From Candidatus Aminicenantota bacterium (GTDB lineage: Bacteria; Acidobacteriota; Aminicenantia; Aminicenantales; Aminicenantaceae), in contig JAFGMO010000065.1 of assembly GCA_016927475.1 (NCBI GenBank), forward strand, positions 49,360 to 113,359: a stretch of 64,000 nt of DNA, given 5' to 3'. A program made the translations under genes and the position numbers. The number at the start of each line of letters is the position of its first letter. Within the stretch, counting starts at the first letter, position 1. The notes under the pieces are model-generated. The model did no database searches. It saw nothing but the letters and a program-made list of their open reading frames with translations, and was not told the DNA's origin. Positions 16,248-25,063 of the stretch are shown in pieces.

Positions 16248-18242
16248 TTATTTTATGTATCCAAGAGCTTTTAATTTTTTTCTTGTTTCTTCATCCATTT
16301 GTTTTTTTGGGGCGTTTTGACTCGTCATATGCTTGGAAATGAGTTCTGTATATTTTTCCCTCATGGCCGAGACAATATTTTCGTGCATCCTTAGGACATT
16401 TTTCAACTCGCCGGGATCTTTGATGATATTGAACAATTGTTCTCCGTATATATATCGAACCTCATCAGTCGGTCTGCGATGCTGGTTCATTTCGCCGTTT
16501 TTTATTTTTTTTTCATAAAAGTAATATTTCCATTCTTTTTCGATCAGAACACCTCTATTATAGTTGCCTCCGCTGTAGGCGAAATACCGCTTTTTTTCTT
16601 TGTTGAGTATGAGGCCCAAAAAACTCTTTCCCTGAATCTGGGAAAATTGATCTTTATCAATTTTTGTAACATCCAGAATGGTTGGAAAAATATCGATGAG
16701 TTCTATGTAGGAATCCCATGTCTTGCGTTCCGTTTTTATGCCGGGGATGGACATGATCAAAGGAACATGTATCTGTTCATGATATAAAGTTCTGCCGTGG
16801 TAGAGCCCTCCCGGATCATCAGGATGTTCATCAAGAAACTCTTCGCCGTGATCGGAAGTAAATATAATTATGGAATTATTTTTATCGATTCCGTAACTCT
16901 CCAGCATTTCAAATGTTTGTTTGAGGACATCGTCTGTATATCTTATCTCTCCATCATATTGTGATATCCATAAATCAATGTTATCTCTGGACGGCGATAA
17001 GGTTGTTTCATGCAATATGTCGACTTGAGGTTCTATATCCGCTGGAAGAAACATTTTATGGTACGGCGGCGGCGGAACGTACGGGGCGTGAATATCTCTG
17101 TAATGCAAATATAAAAAAACCGGTCTGTTTTTCTTTTTTTTCACATATCTTTTAAGTTTATGGTGTATTTTTTTCGCTGTCTCAAAAGTTTCGTTGGGAG
17201 GCAAAGAATAATTCCATCCTTCTTTGTTGTCGTCATAAAGATCAAACCCTTGGTCAAAATGATACTCTGCCTTTAAATGCGGATTAAAAACGAATGCAGC
17301 CGAACAGTAGTTGTTGTTTTTTAATATCTCCGCCAGAGTCAGGAATTTGGGATGGAGGACGTCTATACCATCCGGATGATCGTATAAAACCCTGTGTTCC
17401 AGAGGATAAGTCGAGGTGAAGTAGGAAGGGACCGAGGCCATGGTATATGATTCTTGACTGAAGGCAGACTTGAAGAGCATGCTTTCCGAGGCGAATTGGT
17501 CCATAAAAGGACTTGTGTTTTTTTCATATCCATAACAACCAAGATGGTCCGCGCGAAGGGCATCGATGAGGACCCATACAATATTATAGTTTTTGGCAGC
17601 GTTGGATTTGGAATCGATAAAATCAGCCGCATTCAATAAAAAAATAGGGATGATTAAAAATATTCCGACATAGCGCCAGATGCTGGTTTTTAAGAACGGT
17701 GTATTACAAATCTTGTTCCATCTGATTTTTGTTTTCATAAAGATCCAGTAAAGGAAGCCGATCAAAAGGAACAAAAACAAAACCAGAACGATATATTTTT
17801 TGGAGGTATTTAGGAATTCCATGAACTTGATTTTTCCTTGAAGAAGGCCGTTTACTTTTGTGAATAAAACGGAGCGCAATCTTTGAAGAGAAGATAATCT
17901 GCTGTGTTGGATGAAATAATAGCTTAATCCCGACACGGCAAGAAAAATCAAGGTTAAAGCGGTTGCTCGATCTTTGTTCTTTTTGACTAAAAACAAGAAT
18001 AAAAACCATAAAATGTATGAAGAATAGATGAATACAAGGAAAAAAATCACATAAAAATTGAAATTTTCCTTCAGACTGGAAAAAATGAGCCTGGTCATTT
18101 TTTGAGGGATATATCTGTTGTTGATGATGGATATGAGAGAAAGAATGAATCCGATAATAAATCCAAGAAGAATTCCCCACAAGGCCGGAGAGAAGAGTTT
18201 GACCAACGTCGGCTTGTAAGAATGTCGGTTATCTGAAGACAT
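16248..18242 (-). CDS. Membrane-anchored sulfatase-like hydrolase (alkaline phosphatase superfamily)
   Basis: About 664 residues from ATG 18242. The N-terminal ~210 residues hold about five transmembrane segments (near 22-41, 63-87, 96-112, 151-169, 191-207). A sulfatase/phosphoethanolamine-transferase-type domain follows. Metal-site residues are visible in WVLIDALRADHLGCYGY (about 224-240) and FTSDHGEEF. The nucleophile region reads SYTMASVPSYFTSTYP (about 266-281): there is no Cys-x-Pro-Ser-Arg signature, and the aligned position is Thr (T-M-A-S) or, with a shifted alignment, Ser (S-V-P-S). A formylglycine sulfatase is therefore doubtful; a phosphotransferase- or lipid-modifying role like LtaS/EptA is possible. 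Active domain outside the membrane. It ends DEETRKKLKALGYI, a common tail in this family. Confidence 0.82.
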   Translation of the reverse strand: MSSDNRHSYKPTLVKLFSPALWGILLGFIIGFILSLISIINNRYIPQKMTRLIFSSLKENFNFYVIFFLVFIYSSYILWFLFLFLVKKNKDRATALTLIFLAVSGLSYYFIQHSRLSSLQRLRSVLFTKVNGLLQGKIKFMEFLNTSKKYIVLVLFLFLLIGFLYWIFMKTKIRWNKICNTPFLKTSIWRYVGIFLIIPIFLLNAADFIDSKSNAAKNYNIVWVLIDALRADHLGCYGYEKNTSPFMDQFASESMLFKSAFSQESYTMASVPSYFTSTYPLEHRVLYDHPDGIDVLHPKFLTLAEILKNNNYCSAAFVFNPHLKAEYHFDQGFDLYDDNKEGWNYSLPPNETFETAKKIHHKLKRYVKKKKNRPVFLYLHYRDIHAPYVPPPPYHKMFLPADIEPQVDILHETTLSPSRDNIDLWISQYDGEIRYTDDVLKQTFEMLESYGIDKNNSIIIFTSDHGEEFLDEHPDDPGGLYHGRTLYHEQIHVPLIMSIPGIKTERKTWDSYIELIDIFPTILDVTKIDKDQFSQIQGKSFLGLILNKEKKRYFAYSGGNYNRGVLIEKEWKYYFYEKKIKNGEMNQHRRPTDEVRYIYGEQLFNIIKDPGELKNVLRMHENIVSAMREKYTELISKHMTSQNAPKKQMDEETRKKLKALGYIK

Positions 18243-18370
18243 CAAATCTCGTCTAATGTTTGGTGATTTTATCGATCAATGTTCAAATAAGATTGTAACA
18301 ACAAAAACGGCAAAGTCAACGCGGCACGACAAGGGAGGCAAACTTTCGAATCTTATAGGGCGTGAAAAAA

Positions 18371-18400
18371 CCGGTGTGAGACATTTGCATCCCACACCAG
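18371..18400 (+). terminator. Hairpin followed by T-rich tail
   Basis: CCGGTGTG at 18371-18378 pairs imperfectly with CACACCAG at 18393-18400, followed by TCTTCGTTTT. It resembles a rho-independent terminator on the plus strand, but no plus-strand gene precedes it in the 421 bp gap 18243-18666; it may be left over from a lost gene. Confidence 0.35.
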
Positions 18401-18420
18401 TCTTCGTTTTAAATAGGCAG

Positions 18421-18514
18421 CGGGGCTGACGGACGGCAAACCTGAGAGTCACATTGAACACGAGCTCTACTGGTTTGCCCTGACGGTCCTCAAATCCAAA
18501 TGAGTATTGCGTCC
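18421..18514 (-). pseudogene. TonB C-terminal domain remnant
   Basis: The minus strand translates as ...FEDRQGKPVELVFNVTLRFAV, matching the TonB C-terminal pattern W-x-FEP...dGkPV...fnvtv.F seen intact in the M56-TonB protein of this window. One base out of frame upstream it reads DAILIW, the expected preceding part, so the fragment carries a frameshift and has no start. It is a leftover of an energy-transducer gene. It contains the chance inverted repeat GGCAAACC/GGTTTGCC (18437-18480). Confidence 0.5.
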
Positions 18515-18666
18515 CTAATCATGGGAGGAAAGCCATTGAAAAAATCCATCTTTTGGACGGCGGGGGAAGTTTTGTTATGATAATCAGGCATAAAGTGAAG
18601 GGGCTTGTTATGCTCCTGAGTCTCGGGCTTGATCTTGTAAACGAATCAAAAGGAGGATAGCGGAAC

Positions 18667-19137
18667 ATGCAAAATCAAATAAATGTCGAGCCCTGGTGGG
18701 CTGCTCTTTTCGTATGGACCATCGTGAATTCCGTAAATGTGCTGCAAGCGGTAGGGTTCCTTTCGCGGATTCGTACCGGAAATATGGCTGTCAATCATTT
18801 CCTCGGCTATATTTTGATTGCCCTGGCCTTGCCGGCGGCCCTGGCTTTGGTTGCCTTCAAAAACGCTCATGCCGGATGGCTGCATTGGTTCGGGCCGGCG
18901 GTTTATATCGTTTTCATTGTGTTTATGGTCATTGTGGAGTACATCCGGCCGGTGGAGTTCCGGTCGCCCGAACGCATCGAAATTCTCGTTCCCTATCTTG
19001 TGCTTTTTTTCGGCTCGATTCTGCTGATGGGCCTGCCGATGTACCGGATGAACAGGGGGTTATGGCTTGTGACCGTGGCTACGACGGTCCTCTTGCTGGG
19101 CTCCATGATTGCGGCCATGCGCAAGGGTGTCGGCTGA
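18667..19137 (+). CDS. Small integral membrane protein of unknown function
   Basis: A 156-residue hydrophobic protein with about four transmembrane helices (near 12-32, 45-65, 76-95, 108-128) and a fifth at about 133-150 (LWLVTVATTVLLLGSMIAAM). The strong ribosome site AAAGGAGG lies eleven bases before the ATG. No family was recognised; it has no catalytic motif, lipobox or charged signature. It is a lone gene with no operon partner. The next gene is a broken protease on the other strand. Confidence 0.75.
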   Translation: MQNQINVEPWWAALFVWTIVNSVNVLQAVGFLSRIRTGNMAVNHFLGYILIALALPAALALVAFKNAHAGWLHWFGPAVYIVFIVFMVIVEYIRPVEFRSPERIEILVPYLVLFFGSILLMGLPMYRMNRGLWLVTVATTVLLLGSMIAAMRKGVG

Positions 19138-19326
19138 GTGTGTTAAAGTGCTTTATCTGATCTAAATTAATGATAATAAAAGATATTTATTTTCCATTCT
19201 CTTTCAACAACAAAAATCAGCAAATCAGAAGATATTTGTTTGAATTTAGAGGAGTGGCAGGGCTGAATTCTATATCAGGAAAAATTACCGGAAAAAAGGA
19301 ATTTTCTTTAGTAATAAATGTTTATT

Positions 19327-20309
19327 TTAAGCTTCTTTTATCCTGTTACTCTGTCTCAAATTATGCTTGGAGATGACTGTTAGATGAGTCAGGCAGGCTA
19401 AAAGAGAAATCATGGCGACACCGATAACCCCGCTTATGCCGCCGATAAACGGATTGACATCGGGGAAAATCATAACCCAGATGCTGAATGTTTGAGCATT
19501 AAAAGTCCCGTGAATAAATGCAGCCAGAAACACACTTTTTTATATTTCAAGGTGAGGTCATTAATAAACCAGCTCAGGGCAATAGTGGCTGACGTAAAAA
19601 TAATTATTCCAAGAACAGCATTCGTGTATGAGCGATAACCCATGGTTATAAGCGGTGCATGCCACAGGCCCCAGATAATTCCAACAAGAAGATAGGCTTT
19701 TGTTTTGCCCAGGGGCATCAAGCGGGGCAATAAAAATCCCCGCCAGCCAAGTTCCTCACCAAAGGCAAATACGGAGTTGATCCAGGGTATCAAAATAACC
19801 GATATGAAAAATATGCCCGGAATAAACCCTGGGCCTGAAGGGAGATCAGCCGCTTTCCCCGTCATTTCCGTCATTTGCCGGCTGAATGCTTGTATACTAA
19901 AGTCAGCTTTGCCGAAGCCAAAAGCTCAGGACATTCCATAGACTAGGGAAAATAATAACGGTATGACTATCAAAATACCCAATATGGGTTTCCAGCCGCA
20001 CCAGCGCCATCCATAAGGGATGATTTTTTCTTTAGTGATAAGTTTTACCAATATCGAAGCCAGAAGGGGTACAAACATCAAACCGGCTACTACTAATTGA
20101 GCGTAATAAGGAGGCAAGCCATAAAAACTCACTCCTTTCAGTTTCATGGTTATCTCTGCACCCCAGGTGATGATGAACGAAAAACCCAGGAATAGAAAGA
20201 TTGGCTTTTTTTGGGGTCGAAAAACCCCGATTAAAAGGGAAAACAGACATTTATTTCCATCCAATTTATGTATTATCAATAGGCTGCCCCGGTCTGGCCC
20301 CAAAACCAA
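19327..20309 (-). pseudogene. Broken CPBP-family intramembrane protease
   Basis: Three consecutive pieces make one CPBP (Abi/CAAX-like) protease. The first (19926-20309) ends at an in-frame TGA after LVYGMS. The same frame continues as AFGFGKADFSIQ... into the second piece (19470-19874), with the catalytic motif FGEELGWRGFLLPRL and GIIWGLWHAP. The third motif AAFIHGTFNAQ lies in another frame (19327-19533). The frame change maps to a run of six T (19536-19541); one more base would restore the frame. Two independent lesions suggest a true pseudogene, though the homopolymer step alone could be an assembly error. The intact relative in this window is at 25060-25935. Confidence 0.75.
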
Positions 20310-20405
20310 AAAATAGGTAAATGGTATTGTCTACTATGTCTTCCTGTATCGATGCGGATGGCAGGGGTGGTATGCGAATTGACTTTTTTAACCAGGAATC
20401 ATTTA

Positions 20406-21503
20406 ATGAAGAAAGACTATATATACATCGGAGAAAACGCGGTGAAAATTCACACGAAATGCCGGTGGGAATGGATATTCCTTCTGACGGCGTTTCTCAT
20501 CATTCTGACGTCAGGAACAACTGAGGCGGCAGGTCCGGAAGATATGAAAACTTCAATCCTCTCCCGATTCAGCCTGAAAATCGGCGGTGGAATAGGTTTT
20601 CTTTCCGGCCGGGGCGGCGACCTGGATTCCCTGAGGCTCGGCTTGAAAGGTTTATTAGAAGTTTGGGGAGCTGAAACCACCTATACTAATACGTTTGATT
20701 GGAATCCCATGACCAAAAACTGCGATTTTCCTGTGGAACTCATGGTTTCTCTAAAACCAGGAGTCAGTATCGGCCTGGGATCCGGTTTTATAAACGCAGA
20801 CAATCAGGGTTCCTACATGTGGGATTACTACAACGCCGCATTTTTATACGGATCGGGATTCATTGACGATAACAATATCAAAACTACACACGATTTCAGG
20901 TTCCGGGTCATCCCGGCGTGTGTCAATATATATTTGTCTCAGCCCCTAGGTGCCCTGACCGTTTACTCATTCGGCGGTATCGGTTTCTATTGGGGAAAGA
21001 TGACGCACTCCTCGACCATCGACTACGAAATCAAGAGCGAAACCTTTTTATCTTATTATACGCCGCCGTTCCACCGAAAAAGAGAGGAGTACGGGAACCT
21101 GACCATCGAGGAGAATCTGCGTAAGGGAAGCCTGGGCTTCCAGGGAGGCGTGGGGAGCGAGATTCTTCTCTTCAGGGGTTTAGTACTCGGTCTGGAGATT
21201 TATGGCAGGCATCTGGTTTTTTCCCGATGGGAAGGAGATACAACAACCGATTATACTAAGCTCATCAAAACATGGGATTATCTAGACGGCTGGTATCCGG
21301 ATATAACGGAAACCGGGACTATCACGAAAAAAGGAATCCTGTGGTTTTCCCAAATTTATGACCCGCTTCTAGGTCGGGATATCGATGCTTTCGTGGTCGA
21401 AGAAGCCGGGGCTTTAACGGGACCCGAAAGGGAGGCACGAATCGAACTCAGTTCCATCGGCATCCACCTCACGTTACGGATTTATTTTGGACGTTCCTTT
21501 TAA
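20406..21503 (+). CDS. Predicted outer-membrane protein (beta-barrel)
   Basis: Start at ATG 20406 gives about 365 residues with a hydrophobic signal segment (WIFLLTAFLIILTSGTTEA) after an 18-residue charged N-region, longer than usual. The mature part has repeated amphipathic strands rich in Gly and aromatic residues (FSLKIGGGIGFLSG, VSIGLGSGFINAD, LTVYSFGGIGFYWGK, LVLGLEIYGRHLVFSRWEGD) and ends IGIHLTLRIYFGRSF with a terminal Phe, the usual barrel end signature. The frame opens earlier (20352), but the upstream residues do not look like protein. Single gene; function unknown. Confidence 0.72.
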   Translation: MKKDYIYIGENAVKIHTKCRWEWIFLLTAFLIILTSGTTEAAGPEDMKTSILSRFSLKIGGGIGFLSGRGGDLDSLRLGLKGLLEVWGAETTYTNTFDWNPMTKNCDFPVELMVSLKPGVSIGLGSGFINADNQGSYMWDYYNAAFLYGSGFIDDNNIKTTHDFRFRVIPACVNIYLSQPLGALTVYSFGGIGFYWGKMTHSSTIDYEIKSETFLSYYTPPFHRKREEYGNLTIEENLRKGSLGFQGGVGSEILLFRGLVLGLEIYGRHLVFSRWEGDTTTDYTKLIKTWDYLDGWYPDITETGTITKKGILWFSQIYDPLLGRDIDAFVVEEAGALTGPEREARIELSSIGIHLTLRIYFGRSF

Positions 21504-21621
21504 GACAATTCACTTCTTTCGGCCACTCTCCAGAGTTTTTGACTCATTCAATGAAGTATAGGAAATTCCTTTTTTTGTTGCTGACGGGCGAGAGCTCCTT
21601 TATTCTGCTTTTTCCTCATCA

Positions 21622-22953
21622 TTATTTTTTTTCTCTGATCTTTTTGATAAATCCTGCAGGATTGACAACCGGGCCCGCCTGGGTCTGAACGACGGTTTCT
21701 AAAAGACAGCGGGTGATCTCCTTTGGAGTGACGTCGGGATTTACCTGAAAAGCCAGAGCTGCCAAACCGGCGATATAGGGGGCGCCCCAGCTCATTCCGC
21801 CATTGATTTCGTAGGTATACACATGCTCTCCCCGGTGGCTTGCGATCGTGCGGTTTCCCGTAGGGACCCTGATCAGGTCATCTTCATGATGATAGATACC
21901 CCGCTGATAACTTCCGGGAAGGTCCGGGTCTTTTCCCGGTATCAATGAAAGAACGCCGTACGTCAAAAAAGAATTGTCGCAGGTGACAACATAAATCCCT
22001 CGACTTTCAGACTGCAGGAGCACTTTCTTCCACTCTTCATATCCATTCTGGGATGAAAAACCTCCGCTGGAAATACTGATAACCCGAATTTTTTCTAACT
22101 CCGGCAAACGTTCGTTCAGCTCAAAAACCCTTCGTATGGCCCGCACATAGTGCAGGTTGTCGTTTTCCCACATGGGGACGGCAAAATATGTTAATTCTGC
22201 AGCCGGCGCCACCCCTAAACTTTTTCCGACCGCAATGGAAGCGACCGGCGGCCCGTGCATCTGATAGGATTGACGTCCGAGACCGCCGGCGTCATACCTT
22301 ACGATCGATGAAGTATATTCTTCGTGTCCCAAGAGCAGTTTTTGGTCGATGATCGCCAATCCCACACCCCGGCCGTCTATCCCTTGTTTATGAAGTGTTT
22401 TGATTCCTAAGCCGGGATTTTTGCCCTCTTCTATCATCCTGACAGGATCGAATCCTGAAGGAAGACGGTCCTCGGACGGCCATTCGGTAAGGGTGTCAAA
22501 GGTCATGGCGCGGAGAAGCTTTTCCTCTTCCCTGAGATCGAGGGCGGCCAATGATACATTTTGGAAACCCCAGAATGTGTCGAATTTAACGAGGTCGGCT
22601 TTCGTCCGCAGCGAAATCTTACTATTCTCACCGATATCAACTTTTTCACCGTTATCAGTGATGCGTAAAAGAGTAAAGGGGGCGGATCTACCGCTCATCT
22701 TTCCGAAAAGAATAGATATTTGATTGTATTGAATTTCGAGCAAAAGCATACCGCCGTCTCTACTTTCTTTCCTGTTTTGAGGAGAACCCAAGAGGTCGAA
22801 AATTTCTTCCGGTTCGGTAAGCTTATAAGCAATTTTCCCGGAATCGATTCCCTGTTTGATTTTGAATATAAGGGCTTCCCGGTCTTGAGCTTGCCCCGGG
22901 TTTATCGTCACCAGAATCGCCATAAATACAAAACTATTTTTAATAAAACTCAT
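21622..22953 (-). CDS. Subtilisin-like (S8) serine protease, secreted
   Basis: A 443-residue protein with a signal peptide at about 1-22 (FVFMAILVTINPGQAQ). A ~170-residue N-terminal region of unknown fold precedes the S8 domain. Catalytic residues: Asp203 in LAIIDQKL, His233 in MHGPPVASIA (followed by the usual GVAP), and Ser388 in GGMSWGAPYIAGLAAL; oxyanion Asn327 in CDNS. All four are present, so it should be active. The family cleaves peptides outside the cytoplasm. Single gene, next to a repeat and to a set of other proteases (S41, CPBP), which suggests envelope or secreted-protein processing. It ends VINPAGFIKKIREKK. Confidence 0.88.
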   Translation of the reverse strand: MSFIKNSFVFMAILVTINPGQAQDREALIFKIKQGIDSGKIAYKLTEPEEIFDLLGSPQNRKESRDGGMLLLEIQYNQISILFGKMSGRSAPFTLLRITDNGEKVDIGENSKISLRTKADLVKFDTFWGFQNVSLAALDLREEEKLLRAMTFDTLTEWPSEDRLPSGFDPVRMIEEGKNPGLGIKTLHKQGIDGRGVGLAIIDQKLLLGHEEYTSSIVRYDAGGLGRQSYQMHGPPVASIAVGKSLGVAPAAELTYFAVPMWENDNLHYVRAIRRVFELNERLPELEKIRVISISSGGFSSQNGYEEWKKVLLQSESRGIYVVTCDNSFLTYGVLSLIPGKDPDLPGSYQRGIYHHEDDLIRVPTGNRTIASHRGEHVYTYEINGGMSWGAPYIAGLAALAFQVNPDVTPKEITRCLLETVVQTQAGPVVNPAGFIKKIREKK

Positions 22954-23109
22954 GATTGTTTATCCTTTCGCGCATATATAGACGCATATATAACAAATAC
23001 GTCCGGGACCTTAAAGTGTTTCATTATTTTTCGATATCGAGCGGCATATCATCCTGAAAGCAGAATAACTTTAAACCGCCTCTTGAGTGAATAGAGTTAT
23101 TAACCTGCT

Positions 23110-23229
23110 TTATTCACGAGCCAAGCTTACCGCAGATGCGAGGCGTCGATGGCCGAAGCTGTGCTTTGCACCGCGAGTCCATCGCAACAAAGCAGATGCG
23201 GTAAGATCGGCTCGCCTGAAAGGTTAATT
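23110..23229 (+). repeat. 120 bp structured repeat, copy 1
   Basis: Its partner is the reverse complement at 63881-64000, aligned over 120 bp without gaps. Nested pairing: outer stem TTCACGAGCC/GGCTCG-CC-TGAA, then CTTACCGCA/TGCGGTAAG (9 bp, perfect), an unpaired conserved loop, a 7-nt stem GATGGCC/GTCCATC (6 of 7 pairs), and a 22-nt apical part with GTGC-TTT-GCAC. The 7-nt arms are wholly different in the other copy but pair there too. It overlaps the S41 stop codon. It is the main content of the 270 bp gap 22954-23223. Confidence 0.75.
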
Positions 23230-24249
23230 TTCCTTAAGAATAATAATCGCATACTCCAGCTGTCTGTCGATCCCGTTTCTGATATCTTCTTCTGTTTGGA
23301 AAATACGAATATCAGGTTCAATACCGATCCATTCCCATGGGAGACCATCATACCGGCGTAAGTCCGTTGTGCCGACATGAATCAGCTTCCCGCTGGGCAG
23401 CAGATAATCACCCGGTGCGCCTTTGCCCGTGTATTGACCGCACGAGCAGCCGGCTGTTGTGTCGCCAATGACGGTTACCTGTGGCAATTGTTTCATGATT
23501 TCCACAAACTGTTCTCCGGTACTAAAGGTTGATCCGTTGATCAAGACGACAACCGGATTGAGATAAGTGAAAGGGCCTTGGGGCTCAATCAGGGGAATAT
23601 CCAGCAGTTCGTCATAGAGATACCAATCCGGGGGATTCAGCGGAGATGTTATAAATCTGCTGATAACGGCGAAAGCATTGTCACTCTCACCCCCCTGATG
23701 AATCCTGACATCCAGAACAAGTCCTTTTGTATCTTTCAGATATTCCAACACATCGGGAAAGTCATTGATCAGGTAATCTTCGAAAAATCCCGCCAGATAG
23801 GCATAACCTATATTACCCGGGATTATCCCATATTCGACGGTTTTGCTGAATGATAATAACAGCTCTTTGTCAAAATATTTTCTCACTACAAAAGGACTGT
23901 AGGCATGCCTGTCTTTAATATGCCGCGGGGGAATATAGGGATAAACCTTACCGCCTCCATGATTTTTATAATAAACGTGCCCGTCTCTTAATTCGAACAA
24001 CAGGTCATGCAGCACCTGATAAATTTCATCCCCTTTTGCGTTTTCAGCCCGTGAACGATAGTCAGTATATATCGAGTTCCAGTCAATGTTTTTGAAACCA
24101 AGGTAAGGATAATAATCATTTATGGCGCTCCAGGCAAACTCAAAATCTTCCAGGTTCTGATTCGAATCGGGAGGATTGATGAGAAGATTTTCGCAACTGA
24201 AAAAAAGAACTATGAGAAGGATAAAAAATAGATGGTTGATAATCTTCAT
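23224..24249 (-). CDS. S41-family (tail-specific) peptidase, lipoprotein
   Basis: A 341-residue protein with a lipoprotein signal (MKIINHLFFILLIVLFFSC, Cys19). Small helical region at about 35-95 (FAWSAINDYYPYLGFKNIDWNSIYTDYRS...), typical of the S41 N-terminal domain. The protease domain has GNIGYAYLAGF and LVLDVRIHQGGESDNAF (the DhR.N.GG-type strand), the nucleophile Ser243 in NGSTFSTGEQF, and VIGDTTAGCSCGQ. No PDZ domain is evident, so it belongs to the short Tricorn/CtpA-like group. Anchored in the envelope. It is the last gene of an operon with a barrel protein (13-base gap) and a CPBP protease; all three probably act on the envelope. Confidence 0.87.
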   Translation of the reverse strand: MKIINHLFFILLIVLFFSCENLLINPPDSNQNLEDFEFAWSAINDYYPYLGFKNIDWNSIYTDYRSRAENAKGDEIYQVLHDLLFELRDGHVYYKNHGGGKVYPYIPPRHIKDRHAYSPFVVRKYFDKELLLSFSKTVEYGIIPGNIGYAYLAGFFEDYLINDFPDVLEYLKDTKGLVLDVRIHQGGESDNAFAVISRFITSPLNPPDWYLYDELLDIPLIEPQGPFTYLNPVVVLINGSTFSTGEQFVEIMKQLPQVTVIGDTTAGCSCGQYTGKGAPGDYLLPSGKLIHVGTTDLRRYDGLPWEWIGIEPDIRIFQTEEDIRNGIDRQLEYAIIILKEN

Positions 24250-24262
24250 TTCAGAATACCTT

Positions 24263-25063
24263 TTAGAAATGGAGCAACAGGGTCAAAATCAAATTATCAC
24301 TAGCTGAAAGCAGCGGCTCCCATGCCTTGATCCGTGTCATTTCCAATTTGTAAGCAAGTCTCAGCGATAAATGATCAAATATCAGGTAACGAATTCCCAG
24401 TCTGATCGAAGTGTTTGTGCCTGAAAACAAAGTTAAAAGTTTTACGAGAGATTCTTCTCCCTTTTCCATATCCACCGTGCGCAATCCCAATGAAAGAACA
24501 CCCAATCGAAAAAATCCTTCCGCCTGAAAATGCTTCCCTATCGGGTAAATGGCCTCGGAATGAACACCGAGAGAAAAAAGCGCTGCGAAGGAAAACGAGT
24601 AGTCGCTGCCTTCATAAGCGATATTCTGTTTATTATAATAAAAAAATAAATCTGTTGAAGGGCCGAGCGATAGGTACAGATTCTTTTTAAATAACGGGAT
24701 TTTGGCTAAAGGATAAAGGAATTCTTGACCGAGAGAGAATTGATAGATGTCCGCTGAAACGTTATAGTTTTTTATTTTTGATGAGTTTCTGTATTCCAAG
24801 GTTAAAGAATAGGCGTATTTCTCGTGAAATCTTGACCAGTTGACACCTAAGAAAGGCAGGTTGCCTTCATATTTTTCTTTGGAAATATACTCGTCTCGTA
24901 CGGAGTATCGCCCCAAACCATATTCCAAAGAAATCCCTCTGGGAAATAGCGATTGGCAGCTTAGCGGCTTTTGCCCAAGAGAATATCCGGAAAATATCAG
25001 AATCAATACGCCTGAAAGAAGGGATTTTTTTGTCGTGCTTCTTTTAATGTTGCTGACCATCAT
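24263..25063 (-). CDS. Predicted outer-membrane beta-barrel protein
   Basis: The start at 25063 is chosen because GGGAGG lies a few bases upstream and the ATG overlaps the CPBP stop (ATGA); the longer frame to 25087 lacks this. About 266 residues. Signal peptide STTKKSLLSGVLILIFSGYSLGQ. Mature part of alternating strands (YAYSLTLEYRNSS, LYLSLGPSTDLFFYY, HFQAEGFFRLGVLSLGLRT, TSIRLGIRYLIFDHLSLRLAYKLEM) ending LILTLLLHF with a terminal Phe. Middle gene of the CPBP-barrel-S41 operon. Function unknown. Confidence 0.75.
   Translation of the reverse strand: MMVSNIKRSTTKKSLLSGVLILIFSGYSLGQKPLSCQSLFPRGISLEYGLGRYSVRDEYISKEKYEGNLPFLGVNWSRFHEKYAYSLTLEYRNSSKIKNYNVSADIYQFSLGQEFLYPLAKIPLFKKNLYLSLGPSTDLFFYYNKQNIAYEGSDYSFSFAALFSLGVHSEAIYPIGKHFQAEGFFRLGVLSLGLRTVDMEKGEESLVKLLTLFSGTNTSIRLGIRYLIFDHLSLRLAYKLEMTRIKAWEPLLSASDNLILTLLLHF

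Noticed and set aside
18437..18480. Possible riboswitch hairpin GGCAAACC/GGTTTGCC
   Set aside because: The sequence is explained as a TonB C-terminal coding remnant on the other strand; conserved c-di-GMP aptamer positions are absent.
18667..19160. Alternative frame 18696-19160 as a gene
   Set aside because: The frame at 18667-19137 has AAAGGAGG, transmembrane pattern and better codon use; the other is its shadow.
19926..19928. TGA read as an amino acid in the CPBP gene
   Set aside because: A second lesion (frameshift) exists in the same gene, and TGA ends other genes here (activase, several permeases), so it is not recoded.
23098..23229. Integron attC site
   Set aside because: Copy 1 has GTTAATT-like and TAAC ends, but copy 2 lacks GTTRRRY and no integrase is seen; the conserved interior also differs from attC.
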